Notes under the pieces: model-generated
Seen by the model: only the letters and a program-made list of their open reading frames with translations
Databases searched by the model: none
What the model was told of the DNA's origin: nothing
Source of the DNA: RGIG5057 sp964371585
GTDB lineage: Bacteria; Bacillota; Clostridia; TANB77; CAG-465
Direction of reading: 5' to 3'
DNA length: 64,000 bases
NCBI GenBank assembly: GCA_964371585.1
Contig: CAYJMD010000001.1
Span: forward strand, 124,001 to 188,000
Translations under genes and position numbers: made by a program
In this document: positions 50,935 to 59,186 of the stretch, piece by piece
How the letters are laid out: each line of letters opens with the position of its first letter
Numbering within the stretch: the stretch's first letter is position 1

Positions 50935-50963
50935 ATGTATTAAAGTGCTAAATTATGGTATAT

Positions 50964-50989
50964 ACATAGTAATATATATATTGCTATGT
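50964..50989 (+). promoter_or_regulatory. 13-bp inverted repeat upstream of the ABC exporter operon
   Basis: ACATAGTAATATA and TATATTGCTATGT form a 26-base palindrome with one G-T pair and no central spacer. It lies 39 bases before the first ABC gene. No T run follows. The placement suits an operator; a repressor gene is not adjacent. Confidence 0.55.
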
Positions 50990-51027
50990 TACAATATATA
51001 ATGAAAAATAAAGAAAGGAAAGTAATA

Positions 51028-52755
51028 ATGAAAAAAGTATTGAAATTTTTAAAACCTTATATAATTTTAATGATTATTTCAACAGTTTGTATATCAGTTC
51101 AAGCTGTAACTAATTTATATCTTCCAAATATAATGTCTGATATAATAGATCAAGGAATAATTGGACAAAGTTTAGATAAGGTTTATGAACTTGGAATAAA
51201 TATGCTTGTTATAACATTTGTTGCTATGATATTTAATATTATTGCAACATATGTAGCTTCAAGAGTTTCAGCAGGATATGCAAGAGATTTAAGAGCAGTT
51301 GTATACAAAAAAGTTCAAACATTCTCATTAACAGAGTTTAACAAGATTAATACATCATCTCTTATAACAAGAACAACAAATGATGTGACTCAAATACAAA
51401 ATCTTGTTAATATGTTACTTAGAATGATGGTAATGGCTCCACTTATGTGTATAGGTGGTATAATTATGGCTGTAAATACAAATGTTGAATTATCATTTAT
51501 GTTTATAGTTATGATTCCTCTTATACTTTTATTTATAATTTTACTTGCAAGAAAAATAGTTCCACTATTTTCTAAAGTGCAAGAAAATACAGATAAATTA
51601 AATCAAATAGTAAGAGAAAAATTAACAGGTGTTAAAGTTATAAGAAGTTTTAACACAGAAAAAATAGAAAAAGAAAGATTTGATAAAGGAAGTAAAGCAA
51701 TATATGATGTATCTATAAAGACTGCTAATATAATGTCTATATTAATGCCTATGATTATGTTCTTTATCAATGTATCATCAGTTGTTATTATTTGGCTAGG
51801 AAGTGATTTAATAGCATCATCTGCACTTGAAATAGGAGATATGTTAGCTTTCATGCAGTACGCTATGCAAGTATTATTCTCTATATTAATGGTTGTAATA
51901 ATGTTTGTTACGATTCCAAGAGCTATTGTTTCAGCTAAAAGAATTGGTGAAGTTTTAGATATTGAACCTAAAATAAAAGATGGTAATAATAAAATAAAAG
52001 AAGAAAATAAAGGTCAAATTGAATTTAAAAATGTTTCATATAGTTTTGAAAATAGTGATGAAGAAGTTTTAAATGATATTAGTTTTAAAATAAATAAAGG
52101 AGAAACTACAGCTATAATAGGAGCTACAGGTAGTGGTAAATCTACTATACTTAATCTATTACTTAGATTCTATGAAGCTTCTAAAGGAGAAGTTAAAGTT
52201 GCAGGAGAAAATGTTAAAGATTTAAAACTTGAAGATTTAAGAAATATGGTAGGATATGTACCACAAAAAATCAATCTATTTAGTGGAACTATAAGATCTA
52301 ATATTATGTATGGTGATAATAGTGCAAGTGAGGAAAGATTACTTGAAGCTACTAAAGCTGCAGAAGCTTTTGAATTTGTAAATAATCAACCAGATAAATT
52401 TGATGAAGAAGTTGCTCAAGGTGGAACTAACTATTCAGGTGGACAAAAACAAAGAATGTCTATTGCAAGAGCACTTATTAAAGATGCAGATATTTATGTG
52501 TTTGATGACAGTTTTTCAGCACTTGATTATGCAACAGATAAGAAATTAAGAAAAAATCTAGAAACTTATGCTAAAGATAAGACTATTATCATAGTAGCAC
52601 AAAGAGTAGCAACAGTTTTAAATGCAGATAATATTATATTTATTGATGAAGGTAAAATTGTTGATATAGGAAATCATAAAGAATTATTTGAAAGATCTCC
52701 AGAATATAAGGAAATAGTTCTTTCACAAATTACACTTGAGGAGGCGACTAGATAA
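51028..52755 (+). CDS. ABC exporter subunit with degenerate ATPase site
   Basis: A 575-residue half-transporter with six membrane segments (about 1-310) and a nucleotide-binding domain. Walker A is GATGSGKST and the signature YSGGQKQR is intact. The Walker B end reads VFDDSFSALD, with Asp in place of the catalytic Glu, and the switch residue is Gln (VAQRVAT) instead of His. Such changes mark the weak site of heterodimeric exporters of the TM287/288 and BmrCD kind. The ATG at 51028 behind AAAGGAAAG is chosen over upstream ATGs. It ends in TAATG, overlapping the partner. Multidrug or peptide export is the usual role; the substrate is unknown. Confidence 0.93.
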   Translation: MKKVLKFLKPYIILMIISTVCISVQAVTNLYLPNIMSDIIDQGIIGQSLDKVYELGINMLVITFVAMIFNIIATYVASRVSAGYARDLRAVVYKKVQTFSLTEFNKINTSSLITRTTNDVTQIQNLVNMLLRMMVMAPLMCIGGIIMAVNTNVELSFMFIVMIPLILLFIILLARKIVPLFSKVQENTDKLNQIVREKLTGVKVIRSFNTEKIEKERFDKGSKAIYDVSIKTANIMSILMPMIMFFINVSSVVIIWLGSDLIASSALEIGDMLAFMQYAMQVLFSILMVVIMFVTIPRAIVSAKRIGEVLDIEPKIKDGNNKIKEENKGQIEFKNVSYSFENSDEEVLNDISFKINKGETTAIIGATGSGKSTILNLLLRFYEASKGEVKVAGENVKDLKLEDLRNMVGYVPQKINLFSGTIRSNIMYGDNSASEERLLEATKAAEAFEFVNNQPDKFDEEVAQGGTNYSGGQKQRMSIARALIKDADIYVFDDSFSALDYATDKKLRKNLETYAKDKTIIIVAQRVATVLNADNIIFIDEGKIVDIGNHKELFERSPEYKEIVLSQITLEEATR

Positions 52756-54755
52756 TGGAAAATAAAGAAGTTAAAAAAAGTTCTGTAGGATCTGGTTTTG
52801 GCCCAGGTGGTGGAGGCAAAGTTATTGAAAAGCCGAAAAATTTTAAAAATACAGTTAAGAGATTAGTTAAATATATAGGTAGCTATAATAAATGGATAAT
52901 AACAATAATTATACTATTAACACTTGGTACAGTACTATCAGTTATATCACCTAAAATACTTGGAAACGCTACAACTGAGCTTGCAGAAAATGTTATGAAT
53001 ATAATGGTATATGATAGCATGCAAGAAGTTTTAACTCAGCTACCAGAAGCTGTAAAAGCTACACTTGGTAGTGATGCTACAGTAGCAGATTTAGAAAAAA
53101 TGGGTATATTGCCAGAAGAAGCTACAAGTAATTTAACAGATGATATGAGAAATATTAAATTATTTGTTAGACCAGAAATAAACTTTGATTATATAAGACA
53201 AATACTACTTACTATTTTAGGTATATATATATTAAGTGCTATACTTACATATATATCAAATAGAGCTATGGCATATATTGCAAATAAAGTTACATATAAA
53301 TTGCGTTTAGAAATAGATGAAAAACTTGCAAATGTACCACTTAAGTATTATGATTCAAATACACATGGTGATATATTATCTAGAGTAACAAATGATATAG
53401 ATACAATTAACATGACACTTCAACAATCAATGGTACAAATAATACAATCTGTACTTACAATTATAGGTATATTTATTATGATGCTTACTATAAGCATTAC
53501 AATGAGTGCAGCTGCAATTCTTGTAATACCAGTATCACTTATTTGTATAGCAACAATTGTTAAAATGTCACAAAAATATTTCAAAAGAAATCAAGAAATG
53601 ATTGGTAAAATAAATGGACATATAGAAGAGACTTATTCATCTGCCGTTATTGTAAAATCATTTAACATGGAAGATAAAGAGTTTAATGAATTTAACGAAG
53701 TAAACAATGATTTATATAAACAAGGGTTAAAGTCACAATTTTTATCAGGACTTATGATGCCAGCAATAGGTATGGTAAATCATTTAGGATATATAGCAAT
53801 ATGTATTTTGGGTGCTCAGCTTGCAATAGAAGGAAAAATGAGTATAGGTGATATACAAGCGTTTATTCAATATACAAATCAGTTCCAACAACCTTTATCT
53901 CAGACAGCAAATATATTTACTGTAATTCAATCAGCAATAGCTGCAGCAGAAAGAGTATTTGAAGTTTTAGATGCTGAAAATCAAAGTGAAAATCCTGTAA
54001 ATGCTAAAAATATAGAAAAAGTAGAAGGTAAAGTAGAATTTGAAGAAGTTTGTTTCGGATACGAAAAAGATAAACCAATAATTAAAAATTGGACTTTAAC
54101 TGCAAATCCTGGAGAAACAATAGCTATAGTAGGTCCTACTGGAAGTGGGAAAACAACAATGGTAAACTTACTTATGAAATTCTATGATATAGATTCAGGA
54201 AATATTAAAGTTGACTCTGTATCTATACTTGATATGAATAGAGAAGATGTAAGATCTAAATTTGCAATGGTACTACAAGATACATGGTTATTTAGTGGAA
54301 CGATAAGAAGTAATTTAAGATATGCAAAACCTGATGCAACAGATGAAGAAATATATAAAGCTGCTGAGCTTGCACATGTAGATCACTTTATTAAAGCACT
54401 TCCAAATGGTTATGACTTTATGATTAATGAAGATGCTTCAAATATATCAGATGGTCAAAAACAGTTACTTACAATAGCAAGAGCAATACTTGCAGATAGT
54501 CCAATATTAATTCTAGATGAAGCTACAAGTAATGTAGATACTCGTACAGAAGAATTAATTCAAAAAGCTATGAATAAGCTTATGGAAGGTAGAACTTCAT
54601 TTGTTATTGCACATAGATTATCGACAATTAAAAATGCTGATAAAATAGTAGTAATGAATAAAGGTGAAATAATAGAAGAAGGTAAACATGATGAACTTCT
54701 TAATTTAGATGGACAATATGCAAAATTATATAACAGTCAGTTTAGTGAAGATTAG
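52755..54755 (+). CDS. ABC exporter subunit, catalytically complete partner
   Basis: A 666-residue half-transporter starting in the TAATG overlap with its partner. The Gly-rich N-terminus (GSGFGPGGGGKVIEKPKN) is followed by six membrane segments. An extra loop of about 85 residues between segments 1 and 2 (VLTQLPEAVKATLGSDATVA and on) probably lies outside the cell. Walker A is GPTGSGKTT, Walker B ILILDEATSNVD has the catalytic Glu, and the switch is His in IAHRLSTI. Its signature, however, reads ISDGQKQ rather than SGGQ. Together with the partner this gives one working and one degenerate ATP site. This larger-subunit loop is common in clostridial heterodimers. Confidence 0.93.
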   Translation: MENKEVKKSSVGSGFGPGGGGKVIEKPKNFKNTVKRLVKYIGSYNKWIITIIILLTLGTVLSVISPKILGNATTELAENVMNIMVYDSMQEVLTQLPEAVKATLGSDATVADLEKMGILPEEATSNLTDDMRNIKLFVRPEINFDYIRQILLTILGIYILSAILTYISNRAMAYIANKVTYKLRLEIDEKLANVPLKYYDSNTHGDILSRVTNDIDTINMTLQQSMVQIIQSVLTIIGIFIMMLTISITMSAAAILVIPVSLICIATIVKMSQKYFKRNQEMIGKINGHIEETYSSAVIVKSFNMEDKEFNEFNEVNNDLYKQGLKSQFLSGLMMPAIGMVNHLGYIAICILGAQLAIEGKMSIGDIQAFIQYTNQFQQPLSQTANIFTVIQSAIAAAERVFEVLDAENQSENPVNAKNIEKVEGKVEFEEVCFGYEKDKPIIKNWTLTANPGETIAIVGPTGSGKTTMVNLLMKFYDIDSGNIKVDSVSILDMNREDVRSKFAMVLQDTWLFSGTIRSNLRYAKPDATDEEIYKAAELAHVDHFIKALPNGYDFMINEDASNISDGQKQLLTIARAILADSPILILDEATSNVDTRTEELIQKAMNKLMEGRTSFVIAHRLSTIKNADKIVVMNKGEIIEEGKHDELLNLDGQYAKLYNSQFSED

Positions 54756-54780
54756 TAATTAATAATAAAATTGACATAGT

Positions 54781-54815
54781 AAAAGAGTAATAGTTGAGAT
54801 GCTATTACTCTTTTT
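54781..54815. terminator. Terminator between the ABC operon and the GT51 gene
   Basis: AAAAGAGTAATAG pairs with CTATTACTCTTTT around TTGAGATG, with T's on the right. The left flank is A-rich, so it may also serve the leftward gene. Confidence 0.87.
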
Positions 54816-54850
54816 ATTGTTTTTTATTAATTTGATTTTACTTAATTTTA

Positions 54851-55585
54851 TTAATCTAATTTATCAAAAATATAACTATTTGTTTCTTTTATTTCTAAGG
54901 CATCAGTATCACTTATTGTACCTTCAGAAATCATTGCATCTACAACTTGATTTTGTCTTTGATATGAATGCTCAGAGTTATTACTTAGAGCATATACACT
55001 TGGTGCATTAGGAAGACCTGCAAGTAATGTTTGTTCATATATTGTAAGATCTTCAGGTGACTTATTAAAATATCCTATTGAAGCATCATATATTCCAGTA
55101 TATCCATCACCGTAGTATATTTTGTTTACATATAGTTCAAGTATTTCATCTTTATCATTTAAATAGTTTTCAATATCCATAGCAACAAACAGTTCTGCTA
55201 CTTTTCTTGTGAATTTTTTTTCTTGTGAGAAATATAAATTTTTAGCTAGTTGTTGAGTTATACTACTACCACCTTCACTTAAACTTAAAGTTAGTACGTT
55301 AGTAATCATAGCTCTGCCTGTAGAAATGATATCAAATCCATTATGTTCATAAAAACGTTTATCTTCAATTGCAACAACAGCGTCAAAATATGAAGCTGGA
55401 ATGTTTTCTTTTTCTACATAATTTTCAGATTCTCTAAGTAATGTTATAGTATCTTCAATAGATGTCTTAGAAATGACATCCTGGTATAATAAATAACCAT
55501 CAATACATACATATGCTACTGCTAGAAAAGCTATAAATAATATTACTATAATTATTTTTGTTATTAGTTTAAAAATAGATTTCAT
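54851..55585 (-). CDS. Monofunctional GT51 peptidoglycan glycosyltransferase
   Basis: A 244-residue membrane protein. One N-terminal membrane segment (IFKLITKIIIVILFIAFLAVAYV) is followed by a GT51 domain with the catalytic Glu in VAIEDKRFYEHNGFD, then GGSSITQQLAKNLYFS, KVAELFVAMDIE and ILELYVNKIYYGDGYTG. The protein ends soon after the last motif and lacks the transpeptidase domain of class A PBPs, so it can only polymerise glycan strands. ATG at 55585 behind GGAGG is preferred; an ATG 12 bases upstream overlaps that site. Confidence 0.93.
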   Translation of the reverse strand: MKSIFKLITKIIIVILFIAFLAVAYVCIDGYLLYQDVISKTSIEDTITLLRESENYVEKENIPASYFDAVVAIEDKRFYEHNGFDIISTGRAMITNVLTLSLSEGGSSITQQLAKNLYFSQEKKFTRKVAELFVAMDIENYLNDKDEILELYVNKIYYGDGYTGIYDASIGYFNKSPEDLTIYEQTLLAGLPNAPSVYALSNNSEHSYQRQNQVVDAMISEGTISDTDALEIKETNSYIFDKLD

Positions 55586-55606
55586 ATATACCTCCATATA
55601 TCAAAT

Positions 55607-55635
55607 ATTATACAGTATTAAAAGGAAATTGTCAA
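55607..55635 (-). promoter_or_regulatory. Consensus promoter of the GT51 gene
   Basis: Minus strand TTGACA (55635-55630), 17-base spacer, TATAAT (55612-55607). Confidence 0.85.
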
Positions 55636-55716
55636 AAAGTTATATAGTATAATATTGTATTATTAGTATTATAATATCTGAAAGTGACATGTATGTGACA
55701 GTTTAAGAAAAAAGTA

Positions 55717-55752
55717 AAAATCCTACTTAAATTAATAAGTAAGATTTTTATT
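55717..55752 (-). terminator. Terminator after the 577-aa gene
   Basis: AAAATC-TACTTA and TAAGTA-GATTTT arms (one mismatch) around a short AT loop, with T's on both strands; on the minus strand it follows the unknown 577-residue gene. Confidence 0.72.
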
Positions 55753-55790
55753 TAAACATTATTTTATTTTCTTCAGTAGGTAATTATTTT

Positions 55791-57524
55791 TTATAACATA
55801 TTTTTTTTAAAACGTTTTGGTGATTTTAAGGAGAATATATTAAGTATATTAAATAAACTAGGTTTATTTGTATATAGCATAGGTAAATTTTCATTATTAT
55901 TTATTAAAGTATATTTTTCAGAAAGGTTTAATAATTCAAACTTAATATCATCCATATTAGAGTCATCTATTAGTACTATATATTCTATATTATTAGCTAT
56001 AATTAAAAGTAATTTTTCTGTTTTAGCGTCATAAATATATACATCATTAATAGATATATTGTTAAATTCTAAATAGGTAGTTCTAAGTGATGTAAATAAT
56101 TTTTCAATACTTTCAGTTTCTTTTATATTAGTGTTAATTATATGTTTTAAATTTTTAGAGTTTAAGAATTCTACATTATTATGTCCTAAATTTTCTTTAG
56201 GATCTTTGCATAAATCTTTTATATATACAAGTTCATTTAAAAGACCACTATTTATCATAACACAAATATCATCACTATTTTCATTAATACCTTGTACAAT
56301 TCTAAATGTTAAATCTTCGTATAATCTAATATATTTTTCTTTACCTAACATATAGTCAGCTAAGTAGTATTTAAGTTTACTAACTAAATTTGTACATGAA
56401 CTTTCATTAGAATGAATAACATCATACGTTATAGAATTAAATATTTCTATGTGTATTTTTGAACTTTTTAATATTAGCATGTCTTCAAGTTTTTTCAAAT
56501 ATATAACATAAGTATCTTTAGCAAAATTTTCTTTTTCCTCTATTACTTTTGTAATAAATAATGTTTGGATATCGGTTATTTCTGTTAATATATCTGTTTC
56601 GAGTTCATCTAGTTTTTCTGTCAAACTTAGTTCTAAAGCAGTGTAGTTATTATCTAGATCTTTTTCATCATGCTTATTATGATTGATTTTGTTTAGTACA
56701 GTTTTAACAGTTCTAATTAGTTCATTTTCTCTTTTATATAACTCAGTTATATCAATTTTTTTCTTTATTGAATTTTGTTTTATTTTTAAAAAATTATCAT
56801 TTAATAATCTGTTAAAGTAGCATAGTTTATTATAGTTAGAATAAGTTCTACTTATAATATCAAATAATTTGTATATTTTATCTAAATCATGTTTTTTAAG
56901 GAAAGAAGAGCCTTTGTAAGAAAATAGATTAGCATATAAGCTTTCTTCGCTTATTCTATATATAAAACAAATTTGTCTTAGTAATTTTCCTTCTAGAAAG
57001 TAAATGTCATTATCAGCTATAATGTTATAACCTAAAAAATTATTTTGATAACTTCTATAAGTTGGCATCAAACTCAATGATTGGGGTAGAGTATATAATA
57101 ATCTACAAGTAAGATTAGATAATACTGCTCTATTAAATCCAAAATTATAATGCTTTGGTTTATAATTTTCTTTAGCAAGTTTAGCCTCAGAATACCCAAT
57201 TAAAAAATGTTTGTCATTTACTTGTTTAGTACATAAAACATAAAGAAGTCTTAGATATACAGCTTGAATATTTGTTATGTCTTTTATATACAGCTCTTTT
57301 TTTAAGGCATCGTAGTAACCTGTTTTATAATCCAATAAGTCTTTACTACCAGTTAGAACAACGTCAATATTCGTATATAATTTTTTATATAATTTATTAA
57401 CATCGAGTTTAGAAATATATCCAAATTCTAGTAATTTAGAAATAAGGGAATTAATTATATTTATAAAATCATCAGTTAAATTACACTTTTTTTGCAATTT
57501 TAATAGATAACTATTTTTCATCAT
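55791..57524 (-). CDS. 577-aa soluble protein, unknown
   Basis: Not recognised. A Lys/Asn/Leu-rich, mainly helical protein. The first 150 residues look like a compact domain (NLTDDFINIINSLISKLLEF from about 10, then LLYVLCTKQVNDKHFLIGYS). A coiled-coil stretch lies near 250-330 (ELIRTVKTVLNKINHNKHDE), and a more beta-like C-terminal part has INDVYIYDAKTEKLLLIIAN. The open frame extends 32 codons further, through a hydrophobic run, but GGAGG lies within those codons 7 bases before ATG 57524, so I take that start. This removes the apparent membrane segment. Single gene with own promoter and terminator. Confidence 0.8.
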   Translation of the reverse strand: MMKNSYLLKLQKKCNLTDDFINIINSLISKLLEFGYISKLDVNKLYKKLYTNIDVVLTGSKDLLDYKTGYYDALKKELYIKDITNIQAVYLRLLYVLCTKQVNDKHFLIGYSEAKLAKENYKPKHYNFGFNRAVLSNLTCRLLYTLPQSLSLMPTYRSYQNNFLGYNIIADNDIYFLEGKLLRQICFIYRISEESLYANLFSYKGSSFLKKHDLDKIYKLFDIISRTYSNYNKLCYFNRLLNDNFLKIKQNSIKKKIDITELYKRENELIRTVKTVLNKINHNKHDEKDLDNNYTALELSLTEKLDELETDILTEITDIQTLFITKVIEEKENFAKDTYVIYLKKLEDMLILKSSKIHIEIFNSITYDVIHSNESSCTNLVSKLKYYLADYMLGKEKYIRLYEDLTFRIVQGINENSDDICVMINSGLLNELVYIKDLCKDPKENLGHNNVEFLNSKNLKHIINTNIKETESIEKLFTSLRTTYLEFNNISINDVYIYDAKTEKLLLIIANNIEYIVLIDDSNMDDIKFELLNLSEKYTLINNNENLPMLYTNKPSLFNILNIFSLKSPKRFKKNML

Positions 57525-57548
57525 ATGTAAACCTCCGTATATACAAAT

Positions 57549-57577
57549 ATTGTATAACAAAAATAAAAAAAATACAA
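57549..57577 (-). promoter_or_regulatory. Candidate promoter of the 577-aa gene
   Basis: Minus strand TTGTAT (57577-57572), T-rich 17-base spacer, TACAAT (57554-57549). Its transcript would start close to the ribosome binding site, giving a very short leader. Confidence 0.5.
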
Positions 57578-57733
57578 TAAAAAATAATGAAATATTTGTG
57601 ATATTTATTAATTTTTTCAAAAAATAGTAAGTTAACTGTAATATGTAATATTAGTGTAATATTTATACAAATTTATACATTTTTTTAATATTGTTTTTAA
57701 ATGAAATATTTATACATATATGAATTTATTTTG

Positions 57734-57762
57734 TTGACAAACAAACTTTTGTTTGATATAAT
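57734..57762 (+). promoter_or_regulatory. rmuC promoter with palindrome in the spacer
   Basis: TTGACA 57734-57739, 17-base spacer, TATAAT 57757-57762. The spacer holds CAAAC-TTTT-GTTTG (57742-57755), a perfect 5-bp inverted repeat filling the space between the boxes. A repressor bound there would block RNA polymerase. The AAAC-N4-GTTT form resembles the GAAC-N4-GTTC core of Firmicute LexA boxes. Confidence 0.75.
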
Positions 57763-57788
57763 TACTTATATAAAAGGAAGGTAAATAT

Positions 57789-59027
57789 ATGGATATAACA
57801 ATAATAATGCTTGGTATTGTTATACTATTATTAATAATTGTAATAGTACAAAACATACTAAAAAACAAATCAAATGAAATAAAAGAAGAAAATATAAAAT
57901 TAAGACAAGAACTTTCAGGACTTCTTATGCAAACAAGAGAAGAGATATCTAAAAACATAGGTAATAAATTAGTAGAGACAACTAATATACAACAAGTTGG
58001 ACTTGCTAATTTAACTACTATGAATGAAACAAAACTTGAGAATATAAGAAAATCAGTTGAAGATAAATTATCATCTATTCAAAAAGATAATGGTGAAAAA
58101 CTAGAAAAAATGAGAATGACAGTTGACGAAAAACTTCATAATACACTTGAAAAAAGATTAGGTGAATCATTTAAACTTGTAAATGATAGACTTGAATCAG
58201 TATATAAAGGTTTAGGAGAAATGCAAACTTTAGCACAAGGAGTTGGAGATTTAAAAAAAGTATTTACTAATGTTAAATCTAGAGGTTTTTGGGGAGAGAT
58301 TGGACTTGGTAATATCTTAGAACAGTTTTTAACAAAAGATCAATATTTATGTAGTGTTAAAACTAAACCTAAATCAAATGATTTTGTTGAGTTTGCTATA
58401 AAATTACCTGGTAAAGAAGATTCAGATATGGTGCTACTACCAGTTGATTCTAAGTTTCCTATTGAAGATTATACAAGACTTGTTGATGCTGAAGAAAAAG
58501 GTGATGTTGAAGCTGTTAATGAATCTAGAAAAAAACTATATAATTCAATTAAACTATTTGCTAAAGATATAAATGAAAAATATATTGAAACACCCTATAC
58601 AACTGATTTTGGTATCATGTTTTTACCAACTGAAAGTTTATACTGTGAAGTTGTAAGAAATACAGATTTATGCGAAGTATTAACTCAGAAGTATAGAGTT
58701 GTTGTAAGTGGACCAACTACATTTGTAGCACTTTTAAATAGTCTTCAACTTGGATTTAAAACTTTAGCTATAGAAAAACGTTCTTCAGAAGTATGGCAAT
58801 TACTTGGAATTGTTAAATCTGAATTTGGTAAGTTTGGTGACTTACTTGAAAAAACAAATAAAAAGTTGGTTGAAATATCTAATACGATGGAACAAGCAAC
58901 TAGAAAAACTAGAACAATAGAAAGAAAATTAAAAAAAGTAGAAGCTCTTGAAGTTTCTTCAGAAGATAATTTTTATGAATTAGATTCGTATGATCTTTTA
59001 GAAGAAGCTAAAAATGAAGAAGAATAA
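57789..59027 (+). CDS. rmuC: DNA recombination protein RmuC
   Basis: A 412-residue protein with a short N-terminal membrane segment (MLGIVILLLIIVIVQNIL), a long coiled coil (about 30-135) and the RmuC domain: GDLKKVFTNVKSRGFWGEIG, LGNILEQFLT, VDSKFPIEDYTRL, YIETPYTTDFGIMFLPTE and GPTTFVALLNSLQLGFK. RmuC has a restriction-endonuclease-like fold and limits inversions at short repeats; the biochemistry is still unclear. AAAGGAAGG precedes the ATG. Single gene with own promoter and terminator. Confidence 0.95.
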   Translation: MDITIIMLGIVILLLIIVIVQNILKNKSNEIKEENIKLRQELSGLLMQTREEISKNIGNKLVETTNIQQVGLANLTTMNETKLENIRKSVEDKLSSIQKDNGEKLEKMRMTVDEKLHNTLEKRLGESFKLVNDRLESVYKGLGEMQTLAQGVGDLKKVFTNVKSRGFWGEIGLGNILEQFLTKDQYLCSVKTKPKSNDFVEFAIKLPGKEDSDMVLLPVDSKFPIEDYTRLVDAEEKGDVEAVNESRKKLYNSIKLFAKDINEKYIETPYTTDFGIMFLPTESLYCEVVRNTDLCEVLTQKYRVVVSGPTTFVALLNSLQLGFKTLAIEKRSSEVWQLLGIVKSEFGKFGDLLEKTNKKLVEISNTMEQATRKTRTIERKLKKVEALEVSSEDNFYELDSYDLLEEAKNEEE

Positions 59028-59046
59028 TACTATATAATGTAAACAG

Positions 59047-59086
59047 CAATCTTTGTATTTATTTAAATATAAAGATTGTTTTTTTT
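59047..59086 (+). terminator. Intrinsic terminator after rmuC
   Basis: CAATCTTT pairs with AAAGATTG, extended by an inner AT stem, then eight or more T's. Confidence 0.87.
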
Positions 59087-59102
59087 ATATGAATTAAAAA
59101 AC

Positions 59103-59131
59103 TTTACAAATCGCATAAAGTGTGGTAGAAT
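59103..59131 (+). promoter_or_regulatory. glmU promoter
   Basis: TTTACA 59103-59108, 17-base spacer, TAGAAT 59126-59131. Confidence 0.6.
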
Positions 59132-59186
59132 ATATTAGAAATTTTGTATTAATATATACAATATTGTTATAAGGAGATGGAAACAA

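Noticed and set aside
54799..55011. 70-codon Leu/Phe-rich plus-strand frame
   Set aside because: Lies antisense to the end of the GT51 gene and overlaps a terminator; no ribosome binding site.
57524..57620. N-terminal membrane segment on the 577-aa protein
   Set aside because: The hydrophobic codons lie upstream of and include the GGAGG ribosome binding site and also cover the predicted promoter; more likely leader than coding.
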